Assembly: GCA_015066525.1 (NCBI GenBank)
Contig: SVOG01000001.1
Location: forward strand, 1 to 40,244
Length of the DNA: 40,244 nucleotides
Direction of reading: 5' to 3'
From: Oscillospiraceae bacterium
Lineage (GTDB): Bacteria; Bacillota; Clostridia; Oscillospirales; Acutalibacteraceae
Below the pieces are notes generated by a model. The model was not told the DNA's origin, searched no databases, and was given only the letters and a program-made list of their open reading frames with translations. Position 1 is the stretch's first letter. The number at the start of each line of letters is the position of its first letter. The translations under genes and the position numbers were made by a program. This document shows, piece by piece, positions 7,225-16,385 of this stretch.

Positions 7225-8802
7225 ATGATTAGTTATACCTCTTTTTCGTTTTTTATCCTCTATTTCCGTATAACTTATCTGCTGTATGTCATTACCCCGC
7301 AAAAGGCGAAGTGGTGCGTTCTGCTTGCCGGTTCCTATGTCTTTTATTTCTTTTCGTCGAAGGGACATATCGTATCACTGATTGCCGCCACGCTGATTGT
7401 ATGGGCGTGCGGACTGTGGATGGAGAAACTCGATAAGAGTTTTAAGTCAAAACGTAAGGGACTCGAAAAGCCGGAGCGTAAGAAACTCAAGGCGCAGTAT
7501 TCGCGCTATAAGTCGTGGGTGCTCGCCCTCGGTGTTGTATCCACCCTTGCACTGCTGATTGTCAGTAAGTATACGAATTTCTTTATCGGCACGGCGAATA
7601 CGCTCTTCTCTTCCCATATCGGTGAGGTGGATATCGTACAGCCGCTCGGTATCTCGTTTTATACGCTGATGGCGGTGAGTTATCTTGCCGATGTGCACGC
7701 GGGTAAGTATGCCGCGCAGAAGAATCCGTTGAGAGTCGGACTCTATCTTGCATTTTTCCTCACGATTGTGGAGGGTCCGTTTGCGCGCTACGACCAGTTC
7801 GGCACGCAGCTTCAGACCTGCAAGCGCTTTGACCCGTCCGACTTTGTTTACGGCGCAGAACGCGTGATGTGGGGCCTCTTTAAGAAGATTGTCATTGCCG
7901 ATAGAGCGGCGGAATTTGTCGATGCCGTATTTGATAACAGCGCCGATTATTCAGGCGTTGTGGTTGCGGCGGCAATTCTGTTTTACACCCTGCAGCTTTA
8001 CTGCGAGTTCTCGGGCGTGATGGATATTATGTGCGGTCTCGGCGAGGCAATGGGACTGAAACTGCCCGAAAACTTTGCCCGTCCGTTCTTTGCGAGGAGT
8101 ATTAATGAGTTCTGGCAGCGATGGCATATCACGCTCGGCGCGTGGCTGAGGGATTACATCTTCTACCCGATTTCATTTTCCAAGACATTTATGAATGCCT
8201 CGAAGAAGGCGAGGGCAAAATTCAGCCCCTATTATGCGAACTTGATACCGACGGCGGTTGCGCTGTTCTTTGTATGGTTTGGCAACGGCTTCTGGCACGG
8301 CGCCGGATGGAAATATATCGTCTACGGTCTGTACTACTATGTGCTGATGATGGTTGCGATGTTTATGGAGCCGCTCTTTCGCAAACTCTGCGAGAAGACG
8401 AAGATAGACCGCACCTCCAAGGGATTTGGCTATTTTCAGATGCTGCGCACCTTTGTGATTGTCAATATCGGTATGCTGATTTTCCGCGCTGATACCCTGA
8501 AGCAGGCAGCGTCGATGTTTGTATCGGTATTCGCCAATCCCAATCTTAAGGCGATGCTTCCCGGCGCGCATAACGGATTCGGACTGGACCTCAACGATTA
8601 TCTGATTCTGGTGCTCGGCACAGTCGTCCTCTTTGTATTCGGTCTCGCGCAGGAGAAGGGCGTGGATATTCGCGCAAGAATTGCGAAACTCCCGTTTATT
8701 GTAAAATTTGTGATGTTTATGGCGGCGCTGTTTGCGATTATTATTTTCGGCGCATACGGCGAAGGCTATGGCAAGGTTGACTTAATCTATGCAAATTTCT
8801 AA
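7225..8802 (+). CDS. dltB: DltB-like MBOAT family acyltransferase
   Basis: 525-residue polytopic membrane protein of the membrane-bound O-acyltransferase family. The family signature is clear: NEFWQRWHITLGAWLRDY (His301), then FGNGFWHGAGWKYIVYGLYY with the invariant His358 in the FWHG motif, and QPLGISFYTLMAVSY earlier in the chain. In DltB this channel-forming enzyme moves the acyl group from the carrier protein across the membrane to an outer acceptor. It is longer than typical DltB (about 390-420) and closer in size to AlgI/PatA-type O-acetyltransferases, leaving room for a different acyl donor. Its last 14 bases overlap the next gene. Confidence 0.9.
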   Translation: MISYTSFSFFILYFRITYLLYVITPQKAKWCVLLAGSYVFYFFSSKGHIVSLIAATLIVWACGLWMEKLDKSFKSKRKGLEKPERKKLKAQYSRYKSWVLALGVVSTLALLIVSKYTNFFIGTANTLFSSHIGEVDIVQPLGISFYTLMAVSYLADVHAGKYAAQKNPLRVGLYLAFFLTIVEGPFARYDQFGTQLQTCKRFDPSDFVYGAERVMWGLFKKIVIADRAAEFVDAVFDNSADYSGVVVAAAILFYTLQLYCEFSGVMDIMCGLGEAMGLKLPENFARPFFARSINEFWQRWHITLGAWLRDYIFYPISFSKTFMNASKKARAKFSPYYANLIPTAVALFFVWFGNGFWHGAGWKYIVYGLYYYVLMMVAMFMEPLFRKLCEKTKIDRTSKGFGYFQMLRTFVIVNIGMLIFRADTLKQAASMFVSVFANPNLKAMLPGAHNGFGLDLNDYLILVLGTVVLFVFGLAQEKGVDIRARIAKLPFIVKFVMFMAALFAIIIFGAYGEGYGKVDLIYANF

Positions 8803-9814
8803 GAAAAAAGTATCGACGGTTGTTAAAATTATATCGTTTGTTATGGTAGCGGCAGTACTTCTCGAGGTACTGTCTGTTACTGCTTTTTCGAAAGAAGCGG
8901 GCGGCGTGAAGTACCGTAATGTGAAAAATAAGCTTTACTCCTTCTACCTCGAGCCGGACGAGAGTATTCAACTTGTAGGTATAGGCAACAGTGATTTGTA
9001 CTCGGGATTCGTTCCGACCGTTCTCTATGAGGAGCACGGCATCACGAGCCAGATGATGGGCTCACCCTACCAGACACCCTTGCAGGCTTACTATTATCTG
9101 AAAGAGATTTTTATGTATCAGACCCCCGAGGTCGTGATGATTGAAGTCGATATGCTCTATGACGAGCCACCCGGGGAGCAGGAGCCTGAGCGGACAAAAC
9201 GCGATGTGCTCTTTCATTACTGCAATACCGACGATTTTCAGGCTGTGATTGAGGATAAACTTCCCATCTTTTCCTTCCACGACAGATGGAAGAGTTTGAT
9301 AAAACGCAATACTGAACTGCGCACACCGAACTCCCACGGCTATAAGTATTTTTCAAAGGTAGATAAGATAAAGTACGAGCCGTATATGTTTGAAACTGAC
9401 GAGAAAGAGCCTGTGCATCAGTACCGCCTGCATCAGCTCGAAAAGGTGATGCAGCTTTGCGCGCAGGAGGGCGCCAAGGTCTTTTTCATCGAGATGCCGA
9501 CGACGAATTCGTGGTCGTATGAGCGCCATAATACCGCTGTCGAGATTGCCGAGAAATACGGTACCGTTTTTCTTGACCTCAATCTGCTGATTGATGAAAT
9601 CGGACTTGATTTTGAAAATTCCTTCCGCGATAAGGGCAACCATCTCAACTACGAGGGCGCCAAAAAGGTGACCTCCTACCTCGGCACCTTTATTGAGGCG
9701 AATTATCCGATGGAAACCCAAAACGGTAATAAGCGCTGGGAGCAGAGTCTGATTGACTTTGAACGGGAACGCCTGCGTGAGGATAAACGCCGCGCAGAAC
9801 AGGAAGAAGAATAA
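8789..9814 (+). CDS. Membrane-anchored SGNH-type hydrolase/acyltransferase, DltD-like (second copy)
   Basis: 341 residues with an N-terminal anchor (about 10-32), GNSDLYS (Ser68) and SFRDKGNHLNY (Asp281, His285), the same candidate triad as the first gene of the operon. The two paralogues share many blocks (SPYQTPLQAY / SPHQTPLQSY, DMLYDE, PNSHGYKY / PDSHGYKY, FFIEMP). The C-terminus ends in a highly charged helix (FERERLREDKRRAEQEEE), unlike the first copy. It starts inside the MBOAT gene with an AAGGTTGA-like site. Two such enzymes in one operon suggest two acceptors, two steps, or a heteromeric transferase. It is the last gene before the bidirectional terminator. Confidence 0.8.
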   Translation: MQISKKKVSTVVKIISFVMVAAVLLEVLSVTAFSKEAGGVKYRNVKNKLYSFYLEPDESIQLVGIGNSDLYSGFVPTVLYEEHGITSQMMGSPYQTPLQAYYYLKEIFMYQTPEVVMIEVDMLYDEPPGEQEPERTKRDVLFHYCNTDDFQAVIEDKLPIFSFHDRWKSLIKRNTELRTPNSHGYKYFSKVDKIKYEPYMFETDEKEPVHQYRLHQLEKVMQLCAQEGAKVFFIEMPTTNSWSYERHNTAVEIAEKYGTVFLDLNLLIDEIGLDFENSFRDKGNHLNYEGAKKVTSYLGTFIEANYPMETQNGNKRWEQSLIDFERERLREDKRRAEQEEE

Positions 9815-9820
9815 CATAAC

Positions 9821-9852
9821 AATAAAAGAACCCCGAAATCGGGGTTCTTTTT
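9821..9852. terminator. Bidirectional terminator between the dlt-like operon and alr
   Basis: AAAGAACCCCGA (9825-9836) and TCGGGGTTCTTT (9839-9850) form a perfect 12-bp stem with T runs on both strands. It serves the plus-strand dlt-like operon and the minus-strand alr gene. Confidence 0.9.
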
Positions 9853-9856
9853 ACTG

Positions 9857-10930
9857 TTACTTGTAAACTCTCGGGATTCTCGGGTTGACCATCAGCGGGG
9901 AAATGTCGACGCTTGCGACGTCGCCGGGCTTGATGTCCGTGCCCGTGATGTCGACCGCCGTGTGTGAGAGTCCGATGCCGCCGATGACAAAGTGCATCTC
10001 ACCGTTGATTCTGACATACATCTGCTGCTTTTTGAGATAGCGCTTGAATACCGAAAGGACATAGCGCAGGTCGTACTGTTCCTTCTCCTTGGCAAGTCCG
10101 AATCCGTCGTAGTGACCGATGGGTACGATGGCGATTTTTGTTTCGCGCTTGGTGGTGTAGAGACCGTTATAGCCGATACTGTAACCGGCGGGGACGACCT
10201 TTGTATCGACCACCTCCGCTTCGAGCACGCCGAGACGGTTCAGTCTGCTCTTGTTGCGGGTGATGACCCTTCCCGTAAACGCTGAGCCGATGCGCACGGT
10301 GTCGAGGCATACGTCCTCCACATTCAAAAGAGCGGGGGAGTTCGACGCGTGCATGACACCGATGTCGCCGACCGCGTCTTTTATCTGCTTCGCCGTGTCA
10401 CGAAACATTGCAAGCTGCGCCTTCGTCAGCTCGGTGTTGCGAAACGCCGATGAAAAATGCGTGTAAATGCCGGTGAACTTGAGATGCGGCAGGGAATAGC
10501 ACTGTATCGCGCTTTCCACCTCACTCGGCATAAAGCCGTAGCGACCCATTCCCGTGTCGATTTTGAGATGGCACTTGACATTCAAACCGTTTTTTTCAGC
10601 GACGGCGTTCATGACCTCAGCCGCCGCAAGCGAGCCGATGGTAGCAGTCGCACCGTTTTCAGCGATGATTTGCGCCTCGCTTTCGATACAGGTCGAGCGC
10701 ATCACGAGGATGTCCTCGTCGTCAAGCACTTCCTTTAGTTCGGGGATGTCGGTGACCTCGGTGACGGCAAAGGTTTTGATACCGTGCTCCTTGAGTATCG
10801 CGGTGAATTCTCTGATGCCGAAACCGTAGCCGTTTCCTTTTACGACACCAATGACGGGCACACCCGCTTTTTCTTTTACCAGCTCGATGTTTTCATCGAG
10901 TGCTTTTTTATCAATGACATATCTGCTCAT
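9857..10930 (-). CDS. alr: Alanine racemase
   Basis: 357 residues, a fold-type III PLP enzyme interconverting L- and D-alanine for peptidoglycan. The PLP lysine is Lys31 in VVKGNGYGFG. Other family marks are KIDTGMGRYGF, HASNSPALLN, DTVRIGSAFTG and the catalytic Tyr region AGYSIGYNGLYT followed by IAIVPIGHYDGFG. The C-terminus is slightly short for Alr (usually 370-390). The gene runs in the same direction as the FemAB-type gene upstream (49-bp gap) and converges on the dlt-like operon. D-Ala made here could supply either peptidoglycan or that operon. Alr and related amino acid racemases share these motifs, so substrate specificity is not proven. Confidence 0.9.
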   Translation of the reverse strand: MSRYVIDKKALDENIELVKEKAGVPVIGVVKGNGYGFGIREFTAILKEHGIKTFAVTEVTDIPELKEVLDDEDILVMRSTCIESEAQIIAENGATATIGSLAAAEVMNAVAEKNGLNVKCHLKIDTGMGRYGFMPSEVESAIQCYSLPHLKFTGIYTHFSSAFRNTELTKAQLAMFRDTAKQIKDAVGDIGVMHASNSPALLNVEDVCLDTVRIGSAFTGRVITRNKSRLNRLGVLEAEVVDTKVVPAGYSIGYNGLYTTKRETKIAIVPIGHYDGFGLAKEKEQYDLRYVLSVFKRYLKKQQMYVRINGEMHFVIGGIGLSHTAVDITGTDIKPGDVASVDISPLMVNPRIPRVYK

Positions 10931-10950
10931 AATTTATACAACCATTGTAG

Positions 10951-10972
10951 GGCACGATGCCTACATCGTGCC
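10951..10972. repeat. Short palindromic repeat between femX-like gene and alr
   Basis: GGCACGATG (10951-10959), loop CCTA and CATCGTGCC (10964-10972) form a perfect 9-bp stem without a T-tract. The flanking TTGTAG before the stem resembles dispersed REP-like palindromes common in clostridial intergenic regions. It may also modulate alr expression within the transcript. Confidence 0.5.
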
Positions 10973-10979
10973 GCAGCAT

Positions 10980-12014
10980 TTATCTAATCTTCTTGAGTAC
11001 TTCCGTGCCGATATTGTAGAGCTTGTAAATCGGCTTATTGATGACATAATCGAATTCGCCGATAAATTCCTTCATATAGCCGCCGAAACCGTGCTTGAAG
11101 CGCCACAGACCGTAGTGAGGGTTATCGGGATTCTGACAGTCGCCGCTGATGCCGCCGAAATCGTAGACCTTGCAGCCGCATTCCATACCCCACTGAATCA
11201 TTGCCCATTGCAGCGCGTAGTTCGGGTAAACGTTGCGGTGCGCGTTTGACGATGCGCCGTACTGATATTTCATCACGTTCTGACCCCACTTAATCGCAAG
11301 CGTGCCTGCAATCGGCTTGCCCTCGTAGTAAGCCATATAGAGTCTTGCGTCGTCGGTCATACAGTCGAGAATCTTCTCGAAATACCATTTCGGACGCGTG
11401 GAAAAACCGTCGCGCTCTCCCGTCTCCGCCATGATTGCGACGAAATCATCGAGCGCTTCCTTGCCGCAAATCCTGACTTCCACACCCTTCTTGGGCGCCT
11501 TGCGGATACGGTTGCGGTAGTCGCTCTTGAAGGTAAGCATCAGCTCGTCCTCGCTCAGTCCGTTATAGTCGAAGCAGTAGACAAAACGCGGCTGCACATT
11601 CTCAAAATCCATACAGCCCGGGTTGAGTTCGACAAAGCCTTTATCCAGCAGATGCTTTTTATATGCCTTGTTTTCAATCACGATTTCGGGGTCGATTTTG
11701 AGGCAGTACGCCTTGTACTCCTTGCCAATCTTGAGGAGCCCTTCGAACAGCTTGTCAAAGGTCTCAAAATCATCCTCATCCGCTACGAATCCGCGGCAGC
11801 AGTACATCAGGGAGTTGTTGATGACGGGGATGGAGCGAATCAGTACCGCCGCAGCGCCGACGATTTCACCGTCTTTTTTGTACATAATTGCTTCCCACTT
11901 CCACGCGGACTTTACCTTTGCCCACTTGCTGGAGTGCTGAAACAGTCCCTTAGGATGCCTTTTGATAAATTCTTCATATTCAGCGAGGTTTTCGCCGGTT
12001 ACTCTTTCAATCAT
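10980..12014 (-). CDS. FemAB-family peptidoglycan bridge aminoacyltransferase
   Basis: 344 residues of the FemABX/GNAT-fold family that adds amino acids from aminoacyl-tRNA to the lipid II stem peptide. Recognisable blocks are HPKGLFQHSSKWAKVK at the N-terminus, MLTFKSDYRNRIRKAPKKGVEV, then MAETGERDGFSTRPKWYFEKI, GKPIAGTLAIKWG, NAHRNVYPNYALQWAMIQWG and YDFGGISGD with GLWRFKHGFGG near the end. Length fits the short FemX-like members without the coiled-coil arm of FemA. The GGAGA ribosome site lies 6-10 bases upstream of the start. It is probably co-transcribed with alr. Which amino acid is transferred, and to which position, is unknown. Confidence 0.88.
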   Translation of the reverse strand: MIERVTGENLAEYEEFIKRHPKGLFQHSSKWAKVKSAWKWEAIMYKKDGEIVGAAAVLIRSIPVINNSLMYCCRGFVADEDDFETFDKLFEGLLKIGKEYKAYCLKIDPEIVIENKAYKKHLLDKGFVELNPGCMDFENVQPRFVYCFDYNGLSEDELMLTFKSDYRNRIRKAPKKGVEVRICGKEALDDFVAIMAETGERDGFSTRPKWYFEKILDCMTDDARLYMAYYEGKPIAGTLAIKWGQNVMKYQYGASSNAHRNVYPNYALQWAMIQWGMECGCKVYDFGGISGDCQNPDNPHYGLWRFKHGFGGYMKEFIGEFDYVINKPIYKLYNIGTEVLKKIR

Positions 12015-12043
12015 AATATGTCTCCATAAAATTTAGTCAATAT

Positions 12044-12072
12044 ATTATAACACAGATGAAATCATATGAAAA
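12044..12072 (-). promoter_or_regulatory. Extended -10 promoter for the femX-like/alr pair
   Basis: On the minus strand TTTTCA (12067-12072), a 17-bp spacer and TGTTATAAT (TATAAT at 12044-12049). The -35 is weak but the -10 is perfect and carries the TGn extension. Confidence 0.65.
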
Positions 12073-12100
12073 GGTGAATTTATAAAATTATAATATTATG

Positions 12101-12129
12101 TTGAAATTTGTGCCAATTAGTGTTAATAT
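12101..12129 (+). promoter_or_regulatory. Promoter of the tepA-ftsK cluster
   Basis: TTGAAA (12101-12106), 17-bp spacer, TAATAT (12124-12129) preceded by TGT (extended -10). Start near 12136, divergent from the femX-like promoter. Confidence 0.55.
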
Positions 12130-12175
12130 ATACTAGATAATGTATTTTGGGGCAATATATCTATTGGTGATTATT

Positions 12176-12877
12176 ATGTCCGAAGATACAGAGAAAACAC
12201 AGGAAAATGAAACGCAGGAATCCTCGCCGTTTGAAACGGGCTCGATAACCGTAGAAAAGAGCGGCCATTTCATCCACTGCCTGACCATTATCGGGCAGAT
12301 TGAGGGGCATTTCATTCTTCCGAGTCAGAATAAAACAACCAAATATGAGCATGTGATACCCCAGCTCGTTGCGATTGAGGAGAGCAAGGATATCGAGGGG
12401 CTGCTGATTATTCTCAATACCGTCGGCGGCGATGTGGAGGCAGGGCTTGCGATTGCGGAACTGCTCTCGACGATGAATACACCCACCGCGTCGCTCGTGC
12501 TCGGCGGGGGACACTCCATCGGCGTGCCGCTTGCCGTCAGCTGTAAGAAGAGTTTTATCGTCCCCTCTGCCACGATGACCGTCCACCCCGTGCGGATGAA
12601 CGGTACCGTCCTCGGCGTACCGCAGACGCTGTCCTATTTCGAAAAAATGCAGGACAGAATCGTGAATTTCATCGAGAATAACGCGCGGATTTCCGCCGAT
12701 GAGTTTCGTAAACTGATGATGAAAACGGGCGAACTCATTATGGATGTCGGCACTGTCCTCGACGGTGAGGGCGCCGTAAAATGCGGACTGATTGACGAGC
12801 TCGGCGGACTGTCCGACGCGCTCGCCTTTCTCGAGAATGTGATTGAGGTGAAGGAAAATGCTCCACACGGTGATTAG
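12176..12877 (+). CDS. tepA: ClpP-class serine protease, TepA (translocation-enhancing protein) family
   Basis: 233 residues in the ClpP/crotonase fold. The TepA-type core is [18 protein letters not shown] with nucleophile candidate Ser114, then [12 protein letters not shown] with His137, and [21 protein letters not shown]. The upstream ATG at 12140 would add 12 hydrophobic residues. It has no ribosome site and lies about four bases from the predicted transcript start. ATG 12176 has GGTGAT upstream and gives a hydrophilic N-terminus, so I prefer it. In Bacillus subtilis tepA stands directly upstream of ylzJ and spoIIIE, and the same order holds here, which strongly supports the name. Its biological role (protein export or proteolysis) is poorly defined. 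Confidence 0.88.
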   Translation: MSEDTEKTQENETQESSPFETGSITVEKSGHFIHCLTIIGQIEGHFILPSQNKTTKYEHVIPQLVAIEESKDIEGLLIILNTVGGDVEAGLAIAELLSTMNTPTASLVLGGGHSIGVPLAVSCKKSFIVPSATMTVHPVRMNGTVLGVPQTLSYFEKMQDRIVNFIENNARISADEFRKLMMKTGELIMDVGTVLDGEGAVKCGLIDELGGLSDALAFLENVIEVKENAPHGD

Positions 12878-13052
12878 TTTTGATGATGTGTTTTATCAGG
12901 AGAATAGCAATCATAACGCAGTCGTGCGGTCCACCAATCCCTATGACTATATCCGCAAGGGCTGGTTTCTCGATAACAGTGTGATGTACAGAGGAGTGAA
13001 TCATGTCAATCTTAAATTCGATTATTCAGGCAATTTTACAATCGGTGTTTGA
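12858..13052 (+). CDS. ylzJ: YlzJ-like small protein
   Basis: 64 residues ([14 protein letters not shown] at the N-terminus, then [14 protein letters not shown]). It overlaps the end of tepA by 20 bases and has a GAGGTGAAGGAA ribosome site. Size and the opening pattern (hydrophobic start, then a statement of the type VF-x-E) resemble YlzJ, which lies between tepA and spoIIIE in Bacillus. The assignment relies mainly on position. The 3' end overlaps the next gene by 50 bases, which is long but tolerable for a coupled operon. Function unknown. Confidence 0.6.
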   Translation: MLHTVISFDDVFYQENSNHNAVVRSTNPYDYIRKGWFLDNSVMYRGVNHVNLKFDYSGNFTIGV

Positions 13053-13860
13053 AATTCTGCCGCTCAGCGAATCGGCGCATTCATCAGCGTTTCACGAGTT
13101 CGCCGGCAGGGCGGACGGCAGCGTGTCGGCGCTCACGGGTATTATCCATATCGCCATAGGCGTGGGTATTATCCTGGCTACATACAATGTCTTTTCCAAA
13201 CTCACCGTGGAGTTTTTCAGAACGTTCTCCGATATTTTCAAGAAGAATATCAAGGGCAGCAGTAAGCGCCCCGTTCGCAGATTTATGTATTTTACGCTTG
13301 TCAGTTTCGTGCCGCTGCTTTTGTGGCTGATTCCGTTCGGAGACGCGGGATTTCTCTATACCGTTCTCCATCGGACAAGCTATAACGGCACCTTACTCGA
13401 CGAGGGTATCTTTCTGCTGATTACGGGCGGCGTAGTGCTCGCTGCAGCGCGCCAGCTTTCGCTCTCGCGCAATGACGGCGATGTGAATATCGGGCTTGCG
13501 GTATTTGCAGGATTTATCTGTCTCTTTACCGTACCCGTTGCCGGTTTCTCGCTGATTGCCGTCATTTTCTCGATGATGGTACTGCTCGGTGTTTCCCGCC
13601 GTCCCGCGCTGCGTTATGCGCTGACGGTTGCCGCTCCGATTCTCCTCGTGCTCGGCATTGTCGAGACCTGCATCGGCACCTCCGTCGGATGGATTGAGGG
13701 CATTCTCGGCGCTGTACTCGGCGTGGTTGTGTCCTTCGTTTTCGTGCGCGTGCTGCGCTTTATTATCAAAAAGGGATACTATAAATATTTCGGAATCTAT
13801 GATATGGGCGTCGGCGTGATTATTGCCGTGGTCGGCATCTTCCAGCTCGCCCTGAATTAA
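13003..13860 (+). CDS. UppP/BacA-like membrane protein with degenerate catalytic motifs
   Basis: 285-residue polytopic membrane protein. The N-terminus ([14 protein letters not shown], residues 13-26) aligns with the UppP motif EGLTEFLPVSSTGH. The later stretch AGFSLIAVIFSMMVLLGVSRR aligns with PGFSRSGATI plus the LLLGVSR segment. UppP recycles undecaprenyl pyrophosphate. It needs the (E/Q)xxxE motif (Gln13 and Glu17 here) and the Arg in PGxSRSG, which is Leu184 in this protein. The Pro is also lost. So this is a family member that may have lost or changed phosphatase activity. Ribosome site GAGGAG precedes ATG 13003. It lies between ylzJ and ftsK, 14 bp before the latter. Confidence 0.75.
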   Translation: MSILNSIIQAILQSVFEILPLSESAHSSAFHEFAGRADGSVSALTGIIHIAIGVGIILATYNVFSKLTVEFFRTFSDIFKKNIKGSSKRPVRRFMYFTLVSFVPLLLWLIPFGDAGFLYTVLHRTSYNGTLLDEGIFLLITGGVVLAAARQLSLSRNDGDVNIGLAVFAGFICLFTVPVAGFSLIAVIFSMMVLLGVSRRPALRYALTVAAPILLVLGIVETCIGTSVGWIEGILGAVLGVVVSFVFVRVLRFIIKKGYYKYFGIYDMGVGVIIAVVGIFQLALN

Positions 13861-13874
13861 AGGTAGGTAACTAA

Positions 13875-16385
13875 ATGGCTAATACGAAGAAAAAAGCACC
13901 TGCTAAGAAACCCGCACCCAAGAAAGCGGCAAAAGCAGTCGAAGAGGAACGCATCGCCCAGAAGCGCGAAGACAATGCCCGTATTCTCAGCATTGTTATC
14001 TTCGCTTTGTCGGCACTCTTCTTCTTTATCGCGGTCGTCAGCGGCGAGGGCGTGTGGCAGATGGTACATAAATTCTATATCGGTCTCTTCGGCTGGTTTG
14101 CAGCGGTCGTATTTCCGCTGCTCTGCCTCTTGTACTCGATTCTCTATACCGTGAAGAAACCGCAGAAGAATATGACCTATGAGGTCGTTTCCATCGTCGT
14201 CCTTGTGATGCTGATTTCGACGTTCATCCATATCGTGGAGAATCAGTCAGGCTCCGTTTTTACTGAAACGGTGAAGTCAGCGTATATCTACGCGCCTGAG
14301 AGCTTCAACGGCGGTTTCTTCGGTGCGCTGATTGGCTGGTTGCTCCTCACCCTTGGCAAGGCGCCTGCGATTATCGTGGACATTTTGTTAATGCTCGTTG
14401 ATGTGCTTCTGCTCTCGAGAGTGACGATAAATCAGTTCTTTAAGAATACCGCAAAACCTGTTAAGAAAGTCGTTGAACGTGCCACCCCGTATATCGAGGA
14501 GCGCCGTGAGAGACGGCAGAACCGCAATATTGATATTCCTCTCGACGAGGTGTCGCCCTACGACAAACCCGCTGAGGTGGTGGATAACCAAAATAAGAAG
14601 CGCCGCACGAAGAAAGCGGAGGAACCCGAACTCTCCGACGACGCAACGGCGGATATCATCCGCGAAATTAACGCGGCGACTAAACGCAATCAGCAGGAAC
14701 GCACCGCGCCGAAGAGCATCGACGAAATCGTTGCCGACGCGAGCAGCGACAAGAAGGAGGAGAAGAAACCCGACGCGGTTGATATTCCTGCCTTCACCGT
14801 GACCGACGACGAACTCCACGCTACGGTCGAGGAGTATAAACTTCCGCCGAAAACGCTGCTTAGAGCCGCAAAGAAAAAGTCGGCGCGCGATGTCAGCAAC
14901 GAGCTGAAGAATAATGCGTCCCTCCTTGTGGACACTCTTGCATCCTTTGGTGTGTCCGCCGAGATTACCGATATCTCACGCGGCCCGACGGTTACCCGCT
15001 ATGAGTTGAAACCCGCAGCGGGCGTGCGTATTTCCAAGATTACGAATCTCTCCGATGACATCGCGCTGAATCTCGCCGCGACGAACGTGCGTATCGAGGC
15101 TCCCATTCCGGGTAAGGCAGCGGTCGGTATCGAGATTCCGAATACCGTAAAGAATATGGTGTCCATGCGCGAAATCATCGACACCGATGAATTTGACAAG
15201 CAGAAATCCCTGCTTTCGGCAGGTCTGGGCAAGGATATCGCGGGCAATATCGTTTTCTGCGATGTGACGAAGATGCCCCACCTTCTGATAGCGGGTACCA
15301 CCGGCTCGGGTAAATCGGTATGTATGAACTCGATTATCGTGTCGATTCTCTACCGCGCTACCCCCGACCAGGTTAAATTCCTGATGATTGACCCGAAGAA
15401 GGTCGAGTTCTCGAAATACGAGAATATCCCGCACCTTCTCGTTCCCGTCGTTACCGACCCGAGAAAAGCGTCGGGCGCGCTCGGCTGGGCAGTGAGCGAA
15501 ATGCTCAAGCGTTACCAGGCATTCTCCGACACGGGCGTGCGCGACATCGAAGGATATAATAAATATGTGAAGAAGCACGACGATATGGAGCCGATGCCGA
15601 AAATCGTCATCTGTATCGACGAGCTTGCCGATTTGATGATGGCAGCGCCGAAAGAGGTCGAGGATTCCATCTGTCGACTGGCGCAGATGGCGCGTGCGGC
15701 AGGTATGCATCTCGTTATCGCGACGCAGCGTCCTTCTGTCGATGTCATCACCGGTCTTATTAAGGCGAATATTTCGTCGCGTATCGCGCTCACCGTATCG
15801 TCCCAGATTGACTCGCGTACCATTCTTGACTCCGCGGGCGCTGAGAAACTCCTTGGTCAGGGCGATATGCTCTATTCTCCCATCGGTGCGAGCAAGCCGC
15901 TGCGTGTGCAGGGTTGCTACATCAGCGATGAGGAGGTAGAGGAGCTCTGTAATTTCATTAAGAATCAGGGCGAGAGCGAGTATTCCGACGAGATTCAGAA
16001 GGAGATTGAGAGCAAAGCCGCGCAGGAAAAGGGCGCGTCGCCGTTCCTTGACGAAGGTGAGGGCGGGGAAGCGCTTGACCCGCTGTTTGACAAGGCGGTC
16101 GACGTCGTTCTCGAAAGCGGCAGAGCATCGACCTCATTCCTCCAGCGTAAGCTCTCCGTCGGTTATTCGCGCGGCAGCAAGATTATGGACCAGCTCGAAG
16201 AGAAGGGCATTATCGGTCCGCAGGACGGCGCGAAACCGCGTGAAATCCGTATTAATAAGCAGCAGTGGATTCAGATGCAGGCGCAGGGTCCCGCGCCCGA
16301 TTTTACTGCGGAGAATACAGAACAGATGAGTTTTGAATCTCAGGACGAAGCGCCTGAGACCGAAGATAATTTTGACGAGTTCTGA
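13875..16385 (+). CDS. ftsK: DNA translocase FtsK/SpoIIIE
   Basis: 836-residue septal DNA pump that moves chromosomal DNA during division or sporulation. A Lys/Ala-rich N-terminus is followed by four membrane spans (about 36-185), then a charged linker (about 200-330). The motor domain has Walker A GTTGSGKS (474-481), Walker [33 protein letters not shown] and [20 protein letters not shown]. The C-terminal gamma domain ([20 protein letters not shown], then [17 protein letters not shown]) recognises oriented DNA sequences. A run of Asp/Glu ends the protein. Its place after tepA and ylzJ is the Bacillus spoIIIE arrangement. It uses the GGTAGGTAA site and overlaps the next start (TGATG). Confidence 0.97.
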   Translation: MANTKKKAPAKKPAPKKAAKAVEEERIAQKREDNARILSIVIFALSALFFFIAVVSGEGVWQMVHKFYIGLFGWFAAVVFPLLCLLYSILYTVKKPQKNMTYEVVSIVVLVMLISTFIHIVENQSGSVFTETVKSAYIYAPESFNGGFFGALIGWLLLTLGKAPAIIVDILLMLVDVLLLSRVTINQFFKNTAKPVKKVVERATPYIEERRERRQNRNIDIPLDEVSPYDKPAEVVDNQNKKRRTKKAEEPELSDDATADIIREINAATKRNQQERTAPKSIDEIVADASSDKKEEKKPDAVDIPAFTVTDDELHATVEEYKLPPKTLLRAAKKKSARDVSNELKNNASLLVDTLASFGVSAEITDISRGPTVTRYELKPAAGVRISKITNLSDDIALNLAATNVRIEAPIPGKAAVGIEIPNTVKNMVSMREIIDTDEFDKQKSLLSAGLGKDIAGNIVFCDVTKMPHLLIAGTTGSGKSVCMNSIIVSILYRATPDQVKFLMIDPKKVEFSKYENIPHLLVPVVTDPRKASGALGWAVSEMLKRYQAFSDTGVRDIEGYNKYVKKHDDMEPMPKIVICIDELADLMMAAPKEVEDSICRLAQMARAAGMHLVIATQRPSVDVITGLIKANISSRIALTVSSQIDSRTILDSAGAEKLLGQGDMLYSPIGASKPLRVQGCYISDEEVEELCNFIKNQGESEYSDEIQKEIESKAAQEKGASPFLDEGEGGEALDPLFDKAVDVVLESGRASTSFLQRKLSVGYSRGSKIMDQLEEKGIIGPQDGAKPREIRINKQQWIQMQAQGPAPDFTAENTEQMSFESQDEAPETEDNFDEF

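Noticed and set aside
12140-12175. Upstream ATG for tepA
   Set aside because: No ribosome site, and it would lie about four bases after the predicted transcript start; ATG 12176 is better supported.
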